From: Bacteroidaceae bacterium
GTDB lineage: Bacteria; Bacteroidota; Bacteroidia; Bacteroidales; Bacteroidaceae
Assembly (NCBI GenBank): GCA_017522915.1
Contig: JAFWXX010000007.1
Span: 1 to 52,375, forward strand
DNA length: 52,375 nt
Reading direction: 5' to 3'
Position numbers and translations under genes: made by a program. Under the pieces are notes generated by a model. It did not search any database. It was given only the letters and a program-made list of their open reading frames with translations, and was not told the origin of the DNA. Shown here in pieces: positions 10,301-18,964 of this stretch; the first letter of the stretch is position 1, and each line of letters opens with the position of its first letter.

Positions 10301-10728
10301 CTGTAGCTCCATTGACAGAGTACGGCAAGGGCGTTGTTGCAGCAGGAGTACCGGTAATCCTCGCAGCCGAGAACGGTACATATATAATAGGTGTAGGCGA
10401 CACAGCAGAACCATACGAAGGCGAGAACATGCTGGGCGGTGTACTCAAGAGCAAGAGCGTAAGCGGTTCAAACGTATATATATTGAACGGCAACGTATTC
10501 GAGAAGCGCACAAGCAGCACCGGGACAATGCCTGCAAACATGGCATATTATACTGCTGACAGCGAAGCGGCTTCAATTGCATTGAAGAAAGGCGAGACCA
10601 CCTCTATCGGAAGCATTGCAACAGAGAATGCCGAGCTCAAGTTCTACGACCTGAAGGGCAACCGTGTAGAAAAGCCTGTACGCGGTATCTACGTAACTTC
10701 AGAGGGCAAAAAAGTGCTGGTCAAATAA
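7363..10728 (+). CDS. GH33 exo-sialidase with carbohydrate-binding-like N-terminus and T9SS-like tail
   Basis: This is a 1121-residue secreted protein with a signal peptide (MKKTFTLLLSLFTAAVAWAQ). Residues about 22-190 look like a beta-rich repeat module. Residues about 193-330 are a second beta-sandwich module that recurs in the next gene product. The catalytic domain begins with YRIPAI near residue 349 and continues through ADYRHSRADIG. It carries Asp boxes SKDNGETWG, SEDNGENWS and SDNFGESW near residues 390, 463 and 536. The C-terminal third holds further beta modules and ends in YDLKGNRVEKP..GIYV..GKKVLVK, a type IX secretion-like sorting tail. It should release terminal sialic acid from glycoconjugates at the cell surface. 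A strong hairpin terminator follows. Confidence 0.92.
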   Translation: MKKTFTLLLSLFTAAVAWAQLPFKVTTIENGEFAEGTTWYTMGIGEGAKLIKDNAGADYITLGISTPKGNDDELWCFVGNDTDGYAVYNKQAGTSKVLASKTTMSAISGYGGTGGSTYPTMQDATNLPSGYVGRWDFAASNKIADVNGYFMRIHGTNYAVNNFGGIGKLAFWAEGADAGSTIVFTAAETSLEILASAGSFTASNANGTWHSKWESSVLAGFSLSANANNMTTSGDYIAGYSGQSGTCTYTLTAPEGMVVTGYSFDYVNTNNDSSYTLTLNVEGKSYTSSSTSQHLDVEVAEPARMVSFSQTGANKGITYSNFIVYMKLDIRTPEPSVDVFTTTPATIPYRIPAITTARNGNIIAVADYRHSRADIGMATNGRIDIRARISKDNGETWGDIFDVIRGKGANGIDASNNDMYVAFGDPAIVADRESDRVLVITCSGNVSFPNGTRNNHQGIAHFYSEDNGENWSTPVDRSEHIYAQFDETSHGPVRAMFVGSGKISQSQYIKVGDYYRIYCAVLVKNVNSTHVNFVLYSDNFGESWTVLGGGEVSPIPSGGDEPKAEELPDGSVIISSRTSGGRIYNIFSYTDSKKAEGSWGTAQYSNASNNGTIAVNNSTNGEILFVPAKRKADDKKVYLALQSVPLGSGRANVGIYYKELETLADFVSPQAIAADWDGRHQASYLSGAYSTMCLQKDNNIGFLYEEDTYGGNGGYTIVYKNYSIEYITDSAYVYDADVEKSAIVTAGLDSKLDAFDADVPAYVGTADKSSVNAINELIEAYKTAPSYEAYEAINAAIANLPRLEVEEEKWYRIRNTERSSATLYLNPEASRVSAAASNVNNANQLFSFVPTGNEKEYYLYNGNFQYYLGPLGANETQPVVTTDKTAAGKWKISSTADGKSSIICQNKTGSNTGLHLAGDNVRLVPWTNNAPASLWYIEPVNEFELRIDEYIAVCMPFTMTIPEGVIAYTAGVAEEIDGVTVAPLTEYGKGVVAAGVPVILAAENGTYIIGVGDTAEPYEGENMLGGVLKSKSVSGSNVYILNGNVFEKRTSSTGTMPANMAYYTADSEAASIALKKGETTSIGSIATENAELKFYDLKGNRVEKPVRGIYVTSEGKKVLVK

Positions 10729-10753
10729 TTGCAGACAACATATAAATGTAGGA

Positions 10754-10788
10754 ATAGCGTGCCGGGCTTACCCGGCACGCTATATTTT
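10754..10788 (+). terminator. Hairpin terminator after the GH33 sialidase
   Basis: A 13-bp perfect stem (ATAGCGTGCCGGG with its complement, loop CTTA) is followed by an AT-rich TATTTTAT tail 26 nt after the stop codon. Confidence 0.8.
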
Positions 10789-10884
10789 ATAACAGTTTCA
10801 GGAGAAGGCATTCAAAATTCAAATTTCACAATCACATTAATTAAAATTAAGGAAATTTTTACATAAAGTATAGGAATAACATCC

Positions 10885-10892
10885 TATTTTTG
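10885..10892 (+). promoter_or_regulatory. Putative -7 box of the esterase-sialidase fusion gene
   Basis: TATTTTTG matches the TAnnTTTG consensus exactly and lies 46 nt upstream of the start codon. No convincing -33 TTTG is seen. With the terminator just upstream, it suggests the fusion gene is transcribed independently. Confidence 0.45.
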
Positions 10893-10938
10893 CGAATGTG
10901 GAGAGGTATCCACATATAACTAACCATTAAAAACACCT

Positions 10939-13900
10939 ATGAAAAAATTACTGACTTTACTTTTATTAGGAGTGTTGTCAACAACTACTCTTTTTGCCGA
11001 TGAACCGTTCCGCAACCACAGGTACGATTCATTCAAGGTACTTGCTCCCGACAGCGAGAGCATAGTATTCATCGGAAACAGCATTACCGACATGCACTGC
11101 TGGCCCGAAGCATTCAAGACTTCAGACGGCAAATACCTTCCTATCGTCAACCGTGGCAATTCAGGAACTTACTCTACAGAACAGAGCAATAACCTTGAAA
11201 GCTACATTGCAGGCAAGCCAAAGAAGGTATTCATGATGATAGGCACAAACGATATTGCCACATCAGGCGGACTCAACTTCAGCGGAGAGCAGGTTCTGCA
11301 ATATGTAAAGAGCATAGTTGAACGCATACACATGCGCTCGCCAGAGACAAAGATCTATCTCTACAGCATACTGAACAACAGCACCGGCAACCGCGTAGAA
11401 GCCACATGGCTGCACACAAACGAGATTGTAAAGGCATACGTCGAGAGCAAGAATGCAGAGTGGCTCAAGTACATCGACCTTTACGACAAGCTTACCAGCA
11501 TTGCTCAGGGGGGCGTGTGGAGCTACGACAAGCTTCACCTTACTGCTGCAGCCTACAAGGTTTGGTGCGAGACTATCTGCGAATATTTGGCTGAGGGCGA
11601 GACATACACTGTTTCAACCGTTTACCCGGAGAACACATCTTCTGTTCAGAACGACGGCGGTCTCGGCGGTGCTCACGGCATGCGCGCTACATACTTCAGC
11701 ATGATGCCTATAAGCAACGAAGATGTGCTCGTACTTGGCGACGAGTTCATAAAGAACGGCGAGTGGCAGGAGCTGCTCGGCAACCTCAACGTAAAGAACC
11801 GTGGAACCGGATGGGGTTATGGCGGTGACATTGCAACTACAGGCAAGCTTGTTGATGCAATGTATGCAAACACCGGCGTGGAGAAGAAAGATGCAAAGGC
11901 AATCTTCATCTATACAGGAACCGGCGACTGCAACGGCAGCACAAGCATCGAGACAGTGAAGAGCAATTACAAGGCTCTTGTTGACAAGGTTGCCGAAAAA
12001 TCGCCTGCATCAAAGATTTATCTCTTGGCACTCTGTCCTACAGGCAACGCAACGACAAACACATCGCGCATCAAGGTACTCAACGACTACCTTGCGACAC
12101 TTGCAACAGGGAATATCAGTTTCATTGACACATATACCCCACTGCTCAACGGAAGCATTGCTAATACAAAGTACTTCTACCCATCGAACTATCTTGGCGG
12201 CCTCGGCTATGTAAAGATGGCAAACCTTATGAAAGAGGCTCTTGCAGCAGACTTCCCGGAGGATACATATAATGTAATAAGCGAAACTGACGCGGAGGTA
12301 CGTTATGTACAGGCAACCCTGCGCAACACTTTGTCACAGGCTATTGCACGCGGATTGATAATGGAGCGCGGCACCGCAATGGGACAGTACGACCCGGAGA
12401 AAATGGCGGCATTCGATGCTGAGTTGGAGAATGCCAAAGCACTATTGGAGAAAAACAACATTACTGAGGCCGAAGTTACCGAAATGGCAAGCAGACTTAA
12501 TGCAGCCATTGAAACAGCCCTTGCAATGCCTAAGGCAAGCACTGCCGATGAAGAGTATTGGTACCAGTTCACATCTCTCCGCAGCCCGAATCTTTATGTA
12601 ACAGCCGAAGGCGAGGCTGCAGGCGTTGCCGGCAAGGAGAATACCGGTACCTCGGCAACCTCCATGTGGAAGTTCGTTGACCGTGGCGACAACACATTCG
12701 ACATCGTGAACCGCAAGTACGGTTCATACTTGAACCCTGTTGCCAATTACAACACGCAGATTACAACCACAAAGACAAAGCCCGCAAACGGCTGGACTGT
12801 AAGCTATGCAAACACTCCGGCCTACTACATCATCTCATCGGGTGAAGTACAGCTTAACCAGACCGGTTCAGGACAGAGTTTCACTATATATAACTGGAGC
12901 AACAGCGCAAGCCTTGGCAGCGACCGCGGCGATACCGGATGCCAGCTCTCTATCATGGAGGCTGCAGAGATTGAAGAGTTGCCGACCTCGTTTGAATACA
13001 TTGTTGACAAGAACAACGGAAACCTTTATCGCGGAACTGCAGTTAACCAGGCATGGAACAGTACATGGAAAAGCAATGCCACACCACAGTTGCAGTTCGG
13101 TTGCGGAACTGTCAACAACATGAACTGGGCCGACACCAACGTGCAGTTGATGACAGGAACAGCAGGAAGTGCAACATACACGCTTACAGCTCCTGCAGGC
13201 TATGCAATTACAGATTACAGCTTTACTTTTGCAAACAACGGCCACACCACAGGCCTCTCCCTGACAATGGAAGACGGCACAGAATACACCACTTCTACTA
13301 CTCCGCAGACAATCAGTGCGACAAAGAAAGCCATAAGTTCTGTATCGTTCACGCTTGCCGGGACCAATGGCAAAGGAGTTGTCCTTACCGGTTTTACCGT
13401 AAAGATAAAGGACGACTCTCCCGAAATGCCTGCCATAAGCACAGAAGGCAATGAACGTTGGTACTATATCACAAGTGCATCTGCCAAGACATACTGCGCC
13501 GGCAAGGTAATATACAGCGACGGAGAGACAGAGAAACTGCGCTTCGGAGAGAAGACATTCAGCGCCGACCGCATTTGGAGCTTCTGGGAGAAGGACGGCA
13601 AGCTGGCCATCAAGAACTACAAAGGGGAATACTTCGGAACAGCCGGAGCAGGAACCGGCGGCAGCACTTCATTCGGGACTGTCGAGGATGCCAACCATAT
13701 ATATAATATACAGAGTTCATTCGGTTTCTTCATTATCAAGGACAATGCTGTTGAGCTCCACGCTCAGGAAGCCGGTCAGGTAATTGTCCGTTGGGCTGCA
13801 GAAGACGGCGGCGCATCGCTATGGCGTTTCGACGAGGTTGACACAAGCAATGCTTTGGCCGAACTTGCATCGACAAGGGTCGTACAGGGCAAGGTGAGCA

Positions 13901-15591
13901 CAGGTATCGGCAACATCGACCAGCCTATCGTGCGCTCGACAATACGCATAAGCGGCCTTGAGGGCAACGTGGAGTTCCAGGGAGTGAAAGGCGCGTTTGT
14001 CGGAACAGACAAGAGCGACATCGCCAATGTAAAGGCGTACTTCGCGACCAACTCGCGCGAACTTTTCATCGATGGAAGCAAGAAGATGACATGGCGCGAG
14101 GAGAACGGCGAACAGTTCGGTGAGGATGTAACAATAAACGACGACGGCACATTCAGTATAACAGGCACAAAGAGCCTTGAACCGGGCGACCACTACCTAT
14201 GGATCACATACGACATTTCAGGCAATGCAAAGGAAGGCAACATTGTAGATGCAAACATCACAGCATATACAGTTGACGGCAAGGAAATAGCCGAAAGCAT
14301 GGGCAATCCGGAGCATAGCGTTACAATATTCCTTTCAGAAGGTGCAGTGCTCATGCCTATGGACAAAGGCTCGCTTTACTACCGCATACCGTCAATCACC
14401 GTAACAAAGGACGGCAAGCGTCTTGTCACACTTACCGATGACCGCAAAGGACATAATGCGGACCTTCCTTCGCACTGCTATCTGGTAGCGCAGTACTCCG
14501 AGGACAACGGCCGCACATGGAGCGACCCGGTGACAGTGGCAGGAACAGCAGAGACAGGCGGTAACTACGGACACGGCGATGCCTCTATCGTAACCAACCG
14601 CGAGAACGGAGAGATTATCGGCATCATGACAAGTGCCGGAACATACGGCCACGGATTCTTTGCCGGAACAGCAGCAGAGCCTCCACGTTGGAAGACTATC
14701 ACCAGCCGTGACGGCGGACTCACTTGGGAAGCACCGGTTGACCACACCGACGACCTTTTCGGAGCTAACTGTTCTAACCCGAACACCAACACATGGAAGA
14801 GCGGATTCTCAGGTTCGGGTGCAGCTCTCCAGAAGCGTGACGGAACACTCGTTTCAAGCTTCGTAAACCGTCAGGCCGACAACAGCCAGCACTTCTACTT
14901 CTTCATGAGCAAGGACGGAGGCCAGAACTGGTATGTGAGCGGAACAAGCGGAACAAGCGGAGCCGATGAACCAAAGACACTTGAGCGCAACAACGGTGAC
15001 CTTGCCATAAGCGTACGTTCAAGCGGCTACAACTACTACAACTACACATCGGACGACGGCGCGACATGGCACTTGCCTTCACAGACACGCTTCACAAGCG
15101 GCATATCGGGCAATGCATGCGACGGCGAGTACATGGTATGGTGTTCAACTGTAGAAGGCAACAAGTGGGACATTGCACTCCAGACATTGCCTAACAGCGG
15201 AAGCCGCCAGAATGTGAGCATAGCTCTCTCAACCGATGAGGGCGCAACATTCGGCACACCAAAGACTATTTGCCCAAGAGGTTCGGCATACAGCGCAGCT
15301 GTAGTTCTCCCCGACGGTACACTTGGCGTATATTACGAGGAGAACGGACTGTTCGGCGGATATACAATGCGCTTCGTACGCTTCTCACTCGACTGGGCAA
15401 GCAACGGCAAGTACAAGTTCACTGACGAGAACCCCTTCTACCCTATCAAATCGACAAACCCGACAGGTATTGAGGAGATAACAGACAACAGAGTACAGAG
15501 TACAGATATATACGACCTCCAGGGACGTAAGGTAGAGAACCCAAGCAAGGGCATATATATCATCAATGGCAAAAAGGTTTTTGTCCAGTAA
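10939..15591 (+). CDS. Multidomain SGNH esterase / GH33 sialidase fusion with T9SS-like tail
   Basis: This 1550-residue exported protein joins two activities. An intact SGNH hydrolase domain (residues 30-220) has S48 in GNSIT, N104 in GTND and the D197/H200 pair in DKLHL. A second SGNH domain (about 255-435) is degenerate: E269 replaces the Ser, G329 replaces the block III Asn, and the DxxH motif is absent. Residues 530-690 and 695-822 are beta modules, the latter matching one in the preceding sialidase. Residues 975-1130 resemble the BNR-neuraminidase N-terminal domain. The catalytic sialidase starts at YRIPSI near 1147 and has five Asp-box-like repeats. It ends in YDLQGRKVENPSKGIYI..GKKVFVQ. 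It probably de-O-acetylates and then cleaves sialic acids, though the esterase substrate is an inference. Confidence 0.88.
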   Translation: MKKLLTLLLLGVLSTTTLFADEPFRNHRYDSFKVLAPDSESIVFIGNSITDMHCWPEAFKTSDGKYLPIVNRGNSGTYSTEQSNNLESYIAGKPKKVFMMIGTNDIATSGGLNFSGEQVLQYVKSIVERIHMRSPETKIYLYSILNNSTGNRVEATWLHTNEIVKAYVESKNAEWLKYIDLYDKLTSIAQGGVWSYDKLHLTAAAYKVWCETICEYLAEGETYTVSTVYPENTSSVQNDGGLGGAHGMRATYFSMMPISNEDVLVLGDEFIKNGEWQELLGNLNVKNRGTGWGYGGDIATTGKLVDAMYANTGVEKKDAKAIFIYTGTGDCNGSTSIETVKSNYKALVDKVAEKSPASKIYLLALCPTGNATTNTSRIKVLNDYLATLATGNISFIDTYTPLLNGSIANTKYFYPSNYLGGLGYVKMANLMKEALAADFPEDTYNVISETDAEVRYVQATLRNTLSQAIARGLIMERGTAMGQYDPEKMAAFDAELENAKALLEKNNITEAEVTEMASRLNAAIETALAMPKASTADEEYWYQFTSLRSPNLYVTAEGEAAGVAGKENTGTSATSMWKFVDRGDNTFDIVNRKYGSYLNPVANYNTQITTTKTKPANGWTVSYANTPAYYIISSGEVQLNQTGSGQSFTIYNWSNSASLGSDRGDTGCQLSIMEAAEIEELPTSFEYIVDKNNGNLYRGTAVNQAWNSTWKSNATPQLQFGCGTVNNMNWADTNVQLMTGTAGSATYTLTAPAGYAITDYSFTFANNGHTTGLSLTMEDGTEYTTSTTPQTISATKKAISSVSFTLAGTNGKGVVLTGFTVKIKDDSPEMPAISTEGNERWYYITSASAKTYCAGKVIYSDGETEKLRFGEKTFSADRIWSFWEKDGKLAIKNYKGEYFGTAGAGTGGSTSFGTVEDANHIYNIQSSFGFFIIKDNAVELHAQEAGQVIVRWAAEDGGASLWRFDEVDTSNALAELASTRVVQGKVSTGIGNIDQPIVRSTIRISGLEGNVEFQGVKGAFVGTDKSDIANVKAYFATNSRELFIDGSKKMTWREENGEQFGEDVTINDDGTFSITGTKSLEPGDHYLWITYDISGNAKEGNIVDANITAYTVDGKEIAESMGNPEHSVTIFLSEGAVLMPMDKGSLYYRIPSITVTKDGKRLVTLTDDRKGHNADLPSHCYLVAQYSEDNGRTWSDPVTVAGTAETGGNYGHGDASIVTNRENGEIIGIMTSAGTYGHGFFAGTAAEPPRWKTITSRDGGLTWEAPVDHTDDLFGANCSNPNTNTWKSGFSGSGAALQKRDGTLVSSFVNRQADNSQHFYFFMSKDGGQNWYVSGTSGTSGADEPKTLERNNGDLAISVRSSGYNYYNYTSDDGATWHLPSQTRFTSGISGNACDGEYMVWCSTVEGNKWDIALQTLPNSGSRQNVSIALSTDEGATFGTPKTICPRGSAYSAAVVLPDGTLGVYYEENGLFGGYTMRFVRFSLDWASNGKYKFTDENPFYPIKSTNPTGIEEITDNRVQSTDIYDLQGRKVENPSKGIYIINGKKVFVQ

Positions 15592-15645
15592 ACGCCAAAA
15601 TCTCGACAATGCCATCAGCAATCATATCGGGTAAAACCGTTATAT

Positions 15646-15684
15646 AAATTTTCGGGCAACACGTCAAGTGCTGCCCGAAAATTT
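15646..15684 (+). terminator. Hairpin terminator after the esterase-sialidase gene
   Basis: AAATTTTCGGGCA at 15646 pairs perfectly with TGCCCGAAAATTT ending at 15684. The 13-bp stem sits 55 nt downstream of the stop. The start of the next gene is only 31 nt away, so read-through control is possible. Confidence 0.7.
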
Positions 15685-15714
15685 GTATATTAGCACATCA
15701 AAAAACACACAATA

Positions 15715-17811
15715 ATGAAAAGACTCTTTTGGATATTGACACTTGCGTTGCCACTGCTGGCAACAGCACAGGAGAAAATAAAGGTTGCCTGCGTGGGCAA
15801 CAGCGTAACATATGGTATGGGACATAAGAACCCGGCAGAGACTTCATACCCTACTCAGCTTCAGAAGATGCTGGGAGATGGATACGAAGTACGCAATTTC
15901 GGGCACTCCGGAGCATGCCTGCTCAGCAAAGGACACCGTCCATACATCAACCTGCCAGAATACAAGGCCGCACTTGACTTCGCACCCGACATTGTCATAA
16001 TTCACTTGGGACTGAACGATACAGACCCGCGCAACTGGCCCAACTACCGCGACGAGTTCTTTGGTGACTATACTGCCATTATGGAAAGTTTCAGGAAGGT
16101 ACATCCAAGCGGAAACCCAAAGATATACATCTGCCGCATGACCCCAATATATCATTGGCATCGCCGTTTCAAAAGCGGTACACGCGACTGGTACTGGCAG
16201 ATACAGGATGAGATTGAAAAGATAGCTGAACATGAAAATGTCGAACTGATTGACCTCAGCCGTTACCTCTACAGCCGCCCCGACCTGATGCCCGATGCAC
16301 TTCACCCGGACCCGGAGGGAGCCGGAATAATAGCAAAGCAAGTATATTCTGCAATAACCGGCGACTTCGGCGGGCTGCAGTTGCCTGCAATATACAGCGA
16401 TAACATGGTCGTTCAGCGTAATGCTCCTTTCGTCCTTTGCGGTACAGCAGATTCCGGCAAGGAGGTTGTTGCCAGTTTCGGCAGACAGAAGCAAGTTATC
16501 AAAGTGGCCGAGGACGGCAGTTGGAAAGCAATGTTCACCCCCATGGAAGCCGACGGCAAGAAATACACAATCAGTGCAGAATGCGAAAACAAGAAGATTG
16601 AATACAAGAATATTGTCATAGGTGAGGTTTGGCTATGCTCCGGACAGTCGAACATGGCATTTATGGTAAAGGAGAGTTCACATAAGGAACAGAGCCTTGC
16701 CAACATCAAAGGCAAGGATATCCGGCTCTACGACATGAAACCACGTGTTGTTACCGATAATGTGGAATGGGACTCCATTGACCTTGAAAGGCTAAACAGG
16801 CACGATTACTACATCACGACAGAGTGGCAGGAGCATAACGAGAAGAACACAAGCGATTTCTCGGCAGTTGCATACCATTTCGGCGCCATGCTTGCCGACT
16901 CGCTCAAGATGCCCATAGGCCTTATATGCAATGCTGTAGGCGGTGCCCCGGCCGAAGCCTTCATCGACCGCAAGACAATTGAGTTCAACCCCACGCTTGT
17001 CGATATCCTCTACAACTGGCGCGAGAATGACATGATACAGGATTGGTGCCGAGGACGTGCTGCAAAGAACACAGCAAAGAGCAACAACAAGCTGCAACGC
17101 CATCCATACGAGCCTTGCTACCTATATGAGAACGGCATCGCACCCATTGCATGCTACCCGATAAAGGGAGTTATCTGGTATCAGGGTGAATCGAACGCTC
17201 ACAATGTAGAATTGCATGAGGAAATTTTCCCTACACTCATCGAGAGCTGGCGCAAGACGTGGAAGAACCCCGAAATGCCGTTCTACTTCGTTCAGTTGTC
17301 AAGTATAAACCGCCCCTCATGGCCGCACTTCCGCGATTCACAACGCAGACTTGCCGGAAACATTCCGTTCTGCGACTTTGCCGTTTCAAGCGACAAGGGG
17401 CATCCTACCGATGTACACCCTAAGGAGAAAGCACCCGTAGGTGAACGCCTGGCACGCCTGGCCCTGAACCAGACATACGGTATGAGCCATGTAGCACAGC
17501 ATGGCCCGACACCCGTCAAGGCGTTCAGTTTCAGAGGGAAAACGGTCATAGAGTTCAGCGATGCCGTGGAACTGAAGACAAGCGACGGGCAAGCATTACG
17601 CGGACTGGAGGTTGCTGGAAAAAGCGGCAGTTTCACCGCTGTCAATTCAGGGAAGCAGGTAACAATAAAGGGCAACCGTTTAATCATTGATACCGAGGCG
17701 CACCGCATACGCTACGCATGGACACCATATACCGATGCCAATCTTGTGAACGAAGAGGGGCTTCCTGCAAGCACGTTTGAGATCAATATCAGTAAATTTC
17801 AACGACGCTGA
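15715..17811 (+). CDS. Two-domain sialate O-acetylesterase (EstA type)
   Basis: The 698-residue protein has a signal peptide ending at ATAQ. The N-terminal SGNH domain has S30 in GNSVTYG, a GLND motif near residue 98 and DALHPDPEG near 193. The C-terminal domain is the SIAE/SASA fold: S312 in GEVWLCSGQSNM, WYQGESNA near 487 and D566/H568 in DVHPKEKAPVG. This arrangement matches the Bacteroidetes EstA family, which removes 9-O-acetyl groups from sialic acids so that sialidases can act. It follows two sialidase genes in the same direction. It has no type IX-like tail, so it is probably periplasmic and may complete deacetylation after import. Confidence 0.92.
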   Translation: MKRLFWILTLALPLLATAQEKIKVACVGNSVTYGMGHKNPAETSYPTQLQKMLGDGYEVRNFGHSGACLLSKGHRPYINLPEYKAALDFAPDIVIIHLGLNDTDPRNWPNYRDEFFGDYTAIMESFRKVHPSGNPKIYICRMTPIYHWHRRFKSGTRDWYWQIQDEIEKIAEHENVELIDLSRYLYSRPDLMPDALHPDPEGAGIIAKQVYSAITGDFGGLQLPAIYSDNMVVQRNAPFVLCGTADSGKEVVASFGRQKQVIKVAEDGSWKAMFTPMEADGKKYTISAECENKKIEYKNIVIGEVWLCSGQSNMAFMVKESSHKEQSLANIKGKDIRLYDMKPRVVTDNVEWDSIDLERLNRHDYYITTEWQEHNEKNTSDFSAVAYHFGAMLADSLKMPIGLICNAVGGAPAEAFIDRKTIEFNPTLVDILYNWRENDMIQDWCRGRAAKNTAKSNNKLQRHPYEPCYLYENGIAPIACYPIKGVIWYQGESNAHNVELHEEIFPTLIESWRKTWKNPEMPFYFVQLSSINRPSWPHFRDSQRRLAGNIPFCDFAVSSDKGHPTDVHPKEKAPVGERLARLALNQTYGMSHVAQHGPTPVKAFSFRGKTVIEFSDAVELKTSDGQALRGLEVAGKSGSFTAVNSGKQVTIKGNRLIIDTEAHRIRYAWTPYTDANLVNEEGLPASTFEINISKFQRR

Positions 17812-17870
17812 AAACATATTTGCCTGCATAATAGTTATTTTATAACGAACTTTGCACAAATTTATTTAAC

Positions 17871-18959
17871 ATGAAGACAGCGCTTATAACAGGAATAACA
17901 GGCCAGGACGGCTCATTTCTTTCTGAACTTTTGCTAAGCAAGGGATATGATGTACACGGCACTATACGCCGTTCATCGGTTGACTACCGCGAACGTATAG
18001 CACATCTCGAAGGGCATCCGAACTTCCATTTGCATTATGCCGACCTCGGAGATTCAATGAGCCTCTTGCAGGTCATAGGGAAAGTACGCCCCGATGAGAT
18101 ATACAATCTTGCAGCACAAAGCCATGTCCAGGTAAGTTTCGATTCTCCGGAGTTCACCGCCAACGTTGACGCTACCGGTGTTCTTCGCGTACTTGAAGCC
18201 GTTCGCCTTACAGGACTTGCCGACACATGCCATATTTATCAGGCATCGACATCCGAGCTTTATGGAAAAGTAGAAGAAGTTCCTCAGAACGAGAATACCC
18301 CATTCCACCCTTACAGTCCATACGCTGTTGCAAAGCTATACGGACATTGGATTGTAAAGGAATACCGCGAAGCATACAATATGTTCTGCTGTTCGGGCAT
18401 ACTCTTCAACCACGAATCGGAACGAAGAGGAGAGACATTTGTAACACGCAAGATTACACTTGCCGCAGCACGAATATCACAAGGCAAACAGGAAAAGCTC
18501 TATTTGGGCAACCTCTCGTCACTGCGTGACTGGGGCTATGCCAAGGACTACGTTGAGTGTATGTGGCTTATGCTTCAGAACGACAAGCCCGAGGACTTCG
18601 TGATTGCCACCGGAGAGCAGCATTCGGTACGGGAGTTCTGCTATTATGCTTTCAAGCATGTCGGCATAGAACTTGAGTTCGTAGGCGAGGGTGCCGATGA
18701 AAAAGGCATAGACAAGGCTACAGGCAAGGTACTCATTGAAGTATCGCCCGACTTCTACCGCCCGACAGACGTAGTAAACCTATGGGGTGACCCTTCTAAA
18801 GCACGTAAGAGACTCGGTTGGAACCCACAAAAGACAACATTTGAACAGCTTGTAAAGATTATGGTAGATTCCGATATGGCAAAAGTCGCTATAGAAAAAG
18901 CCGGCGACAGGATACGTATGAACCTTGCCGAGTACCTTGAACGCGGTATCGTAAAATAA
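17871..18959 (+). CDS. gmd: GDP-mannose 4,6-dehydratase
   Basis: The protein has 362 residues. An extended SDR Rossmann motif opens it ([20 protein letters not shown]), followed by GTIRRSS, the catalytic TSELYGK segment and the YAVAK active-site Tyr-Lys pair. It converts GDP-D-mannose to GDP-4-keto-6-deoxymannose, first step of GDP-L-fucose synthesis in the cytoplasm. The fcl gene begins 5 nt after its stop, so the pair is co-transcribed. GDP-fucose probably feeds capsule, O-antigen or protein O-fucosylation typical of Bacteroidales. It sits 59 nt after the esterase gene but has no clear functional link to it. Confidence 0.97.
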   Translation: MKTALITGITGQDGSFLSELLLSKGYDVHGTIRRSSVDYRERIAHLEGHPNFHLHYADLGDSMSLLQVIGKVRPDEIYNLAAQSHVQVSFDSPEFTANVDATGVLRVLEAVRLTGLADTCHIYQASTSELYGKVEEVPQNENTPFHPYSPYAVAKLYGHWIVKEYREAYNMFCCSGILFNHESERRGETFVTRKITLAAARISQGKQEKLYLGNLSSLRDWGYAKDYVECMWLMLQNDKPEDFVIATGEQHSVREFCYYAFKHVGIELEFVGEGADEKGIDKATGKVLIEVSPDFYRPTDVVNLWGDPSKARKRLGWNPQKTTFEQLVKIMVDSDMAKVAIEKAGDRIRMNLAEYLERGIVK

Positions 18960-18964
18960 AGAAC

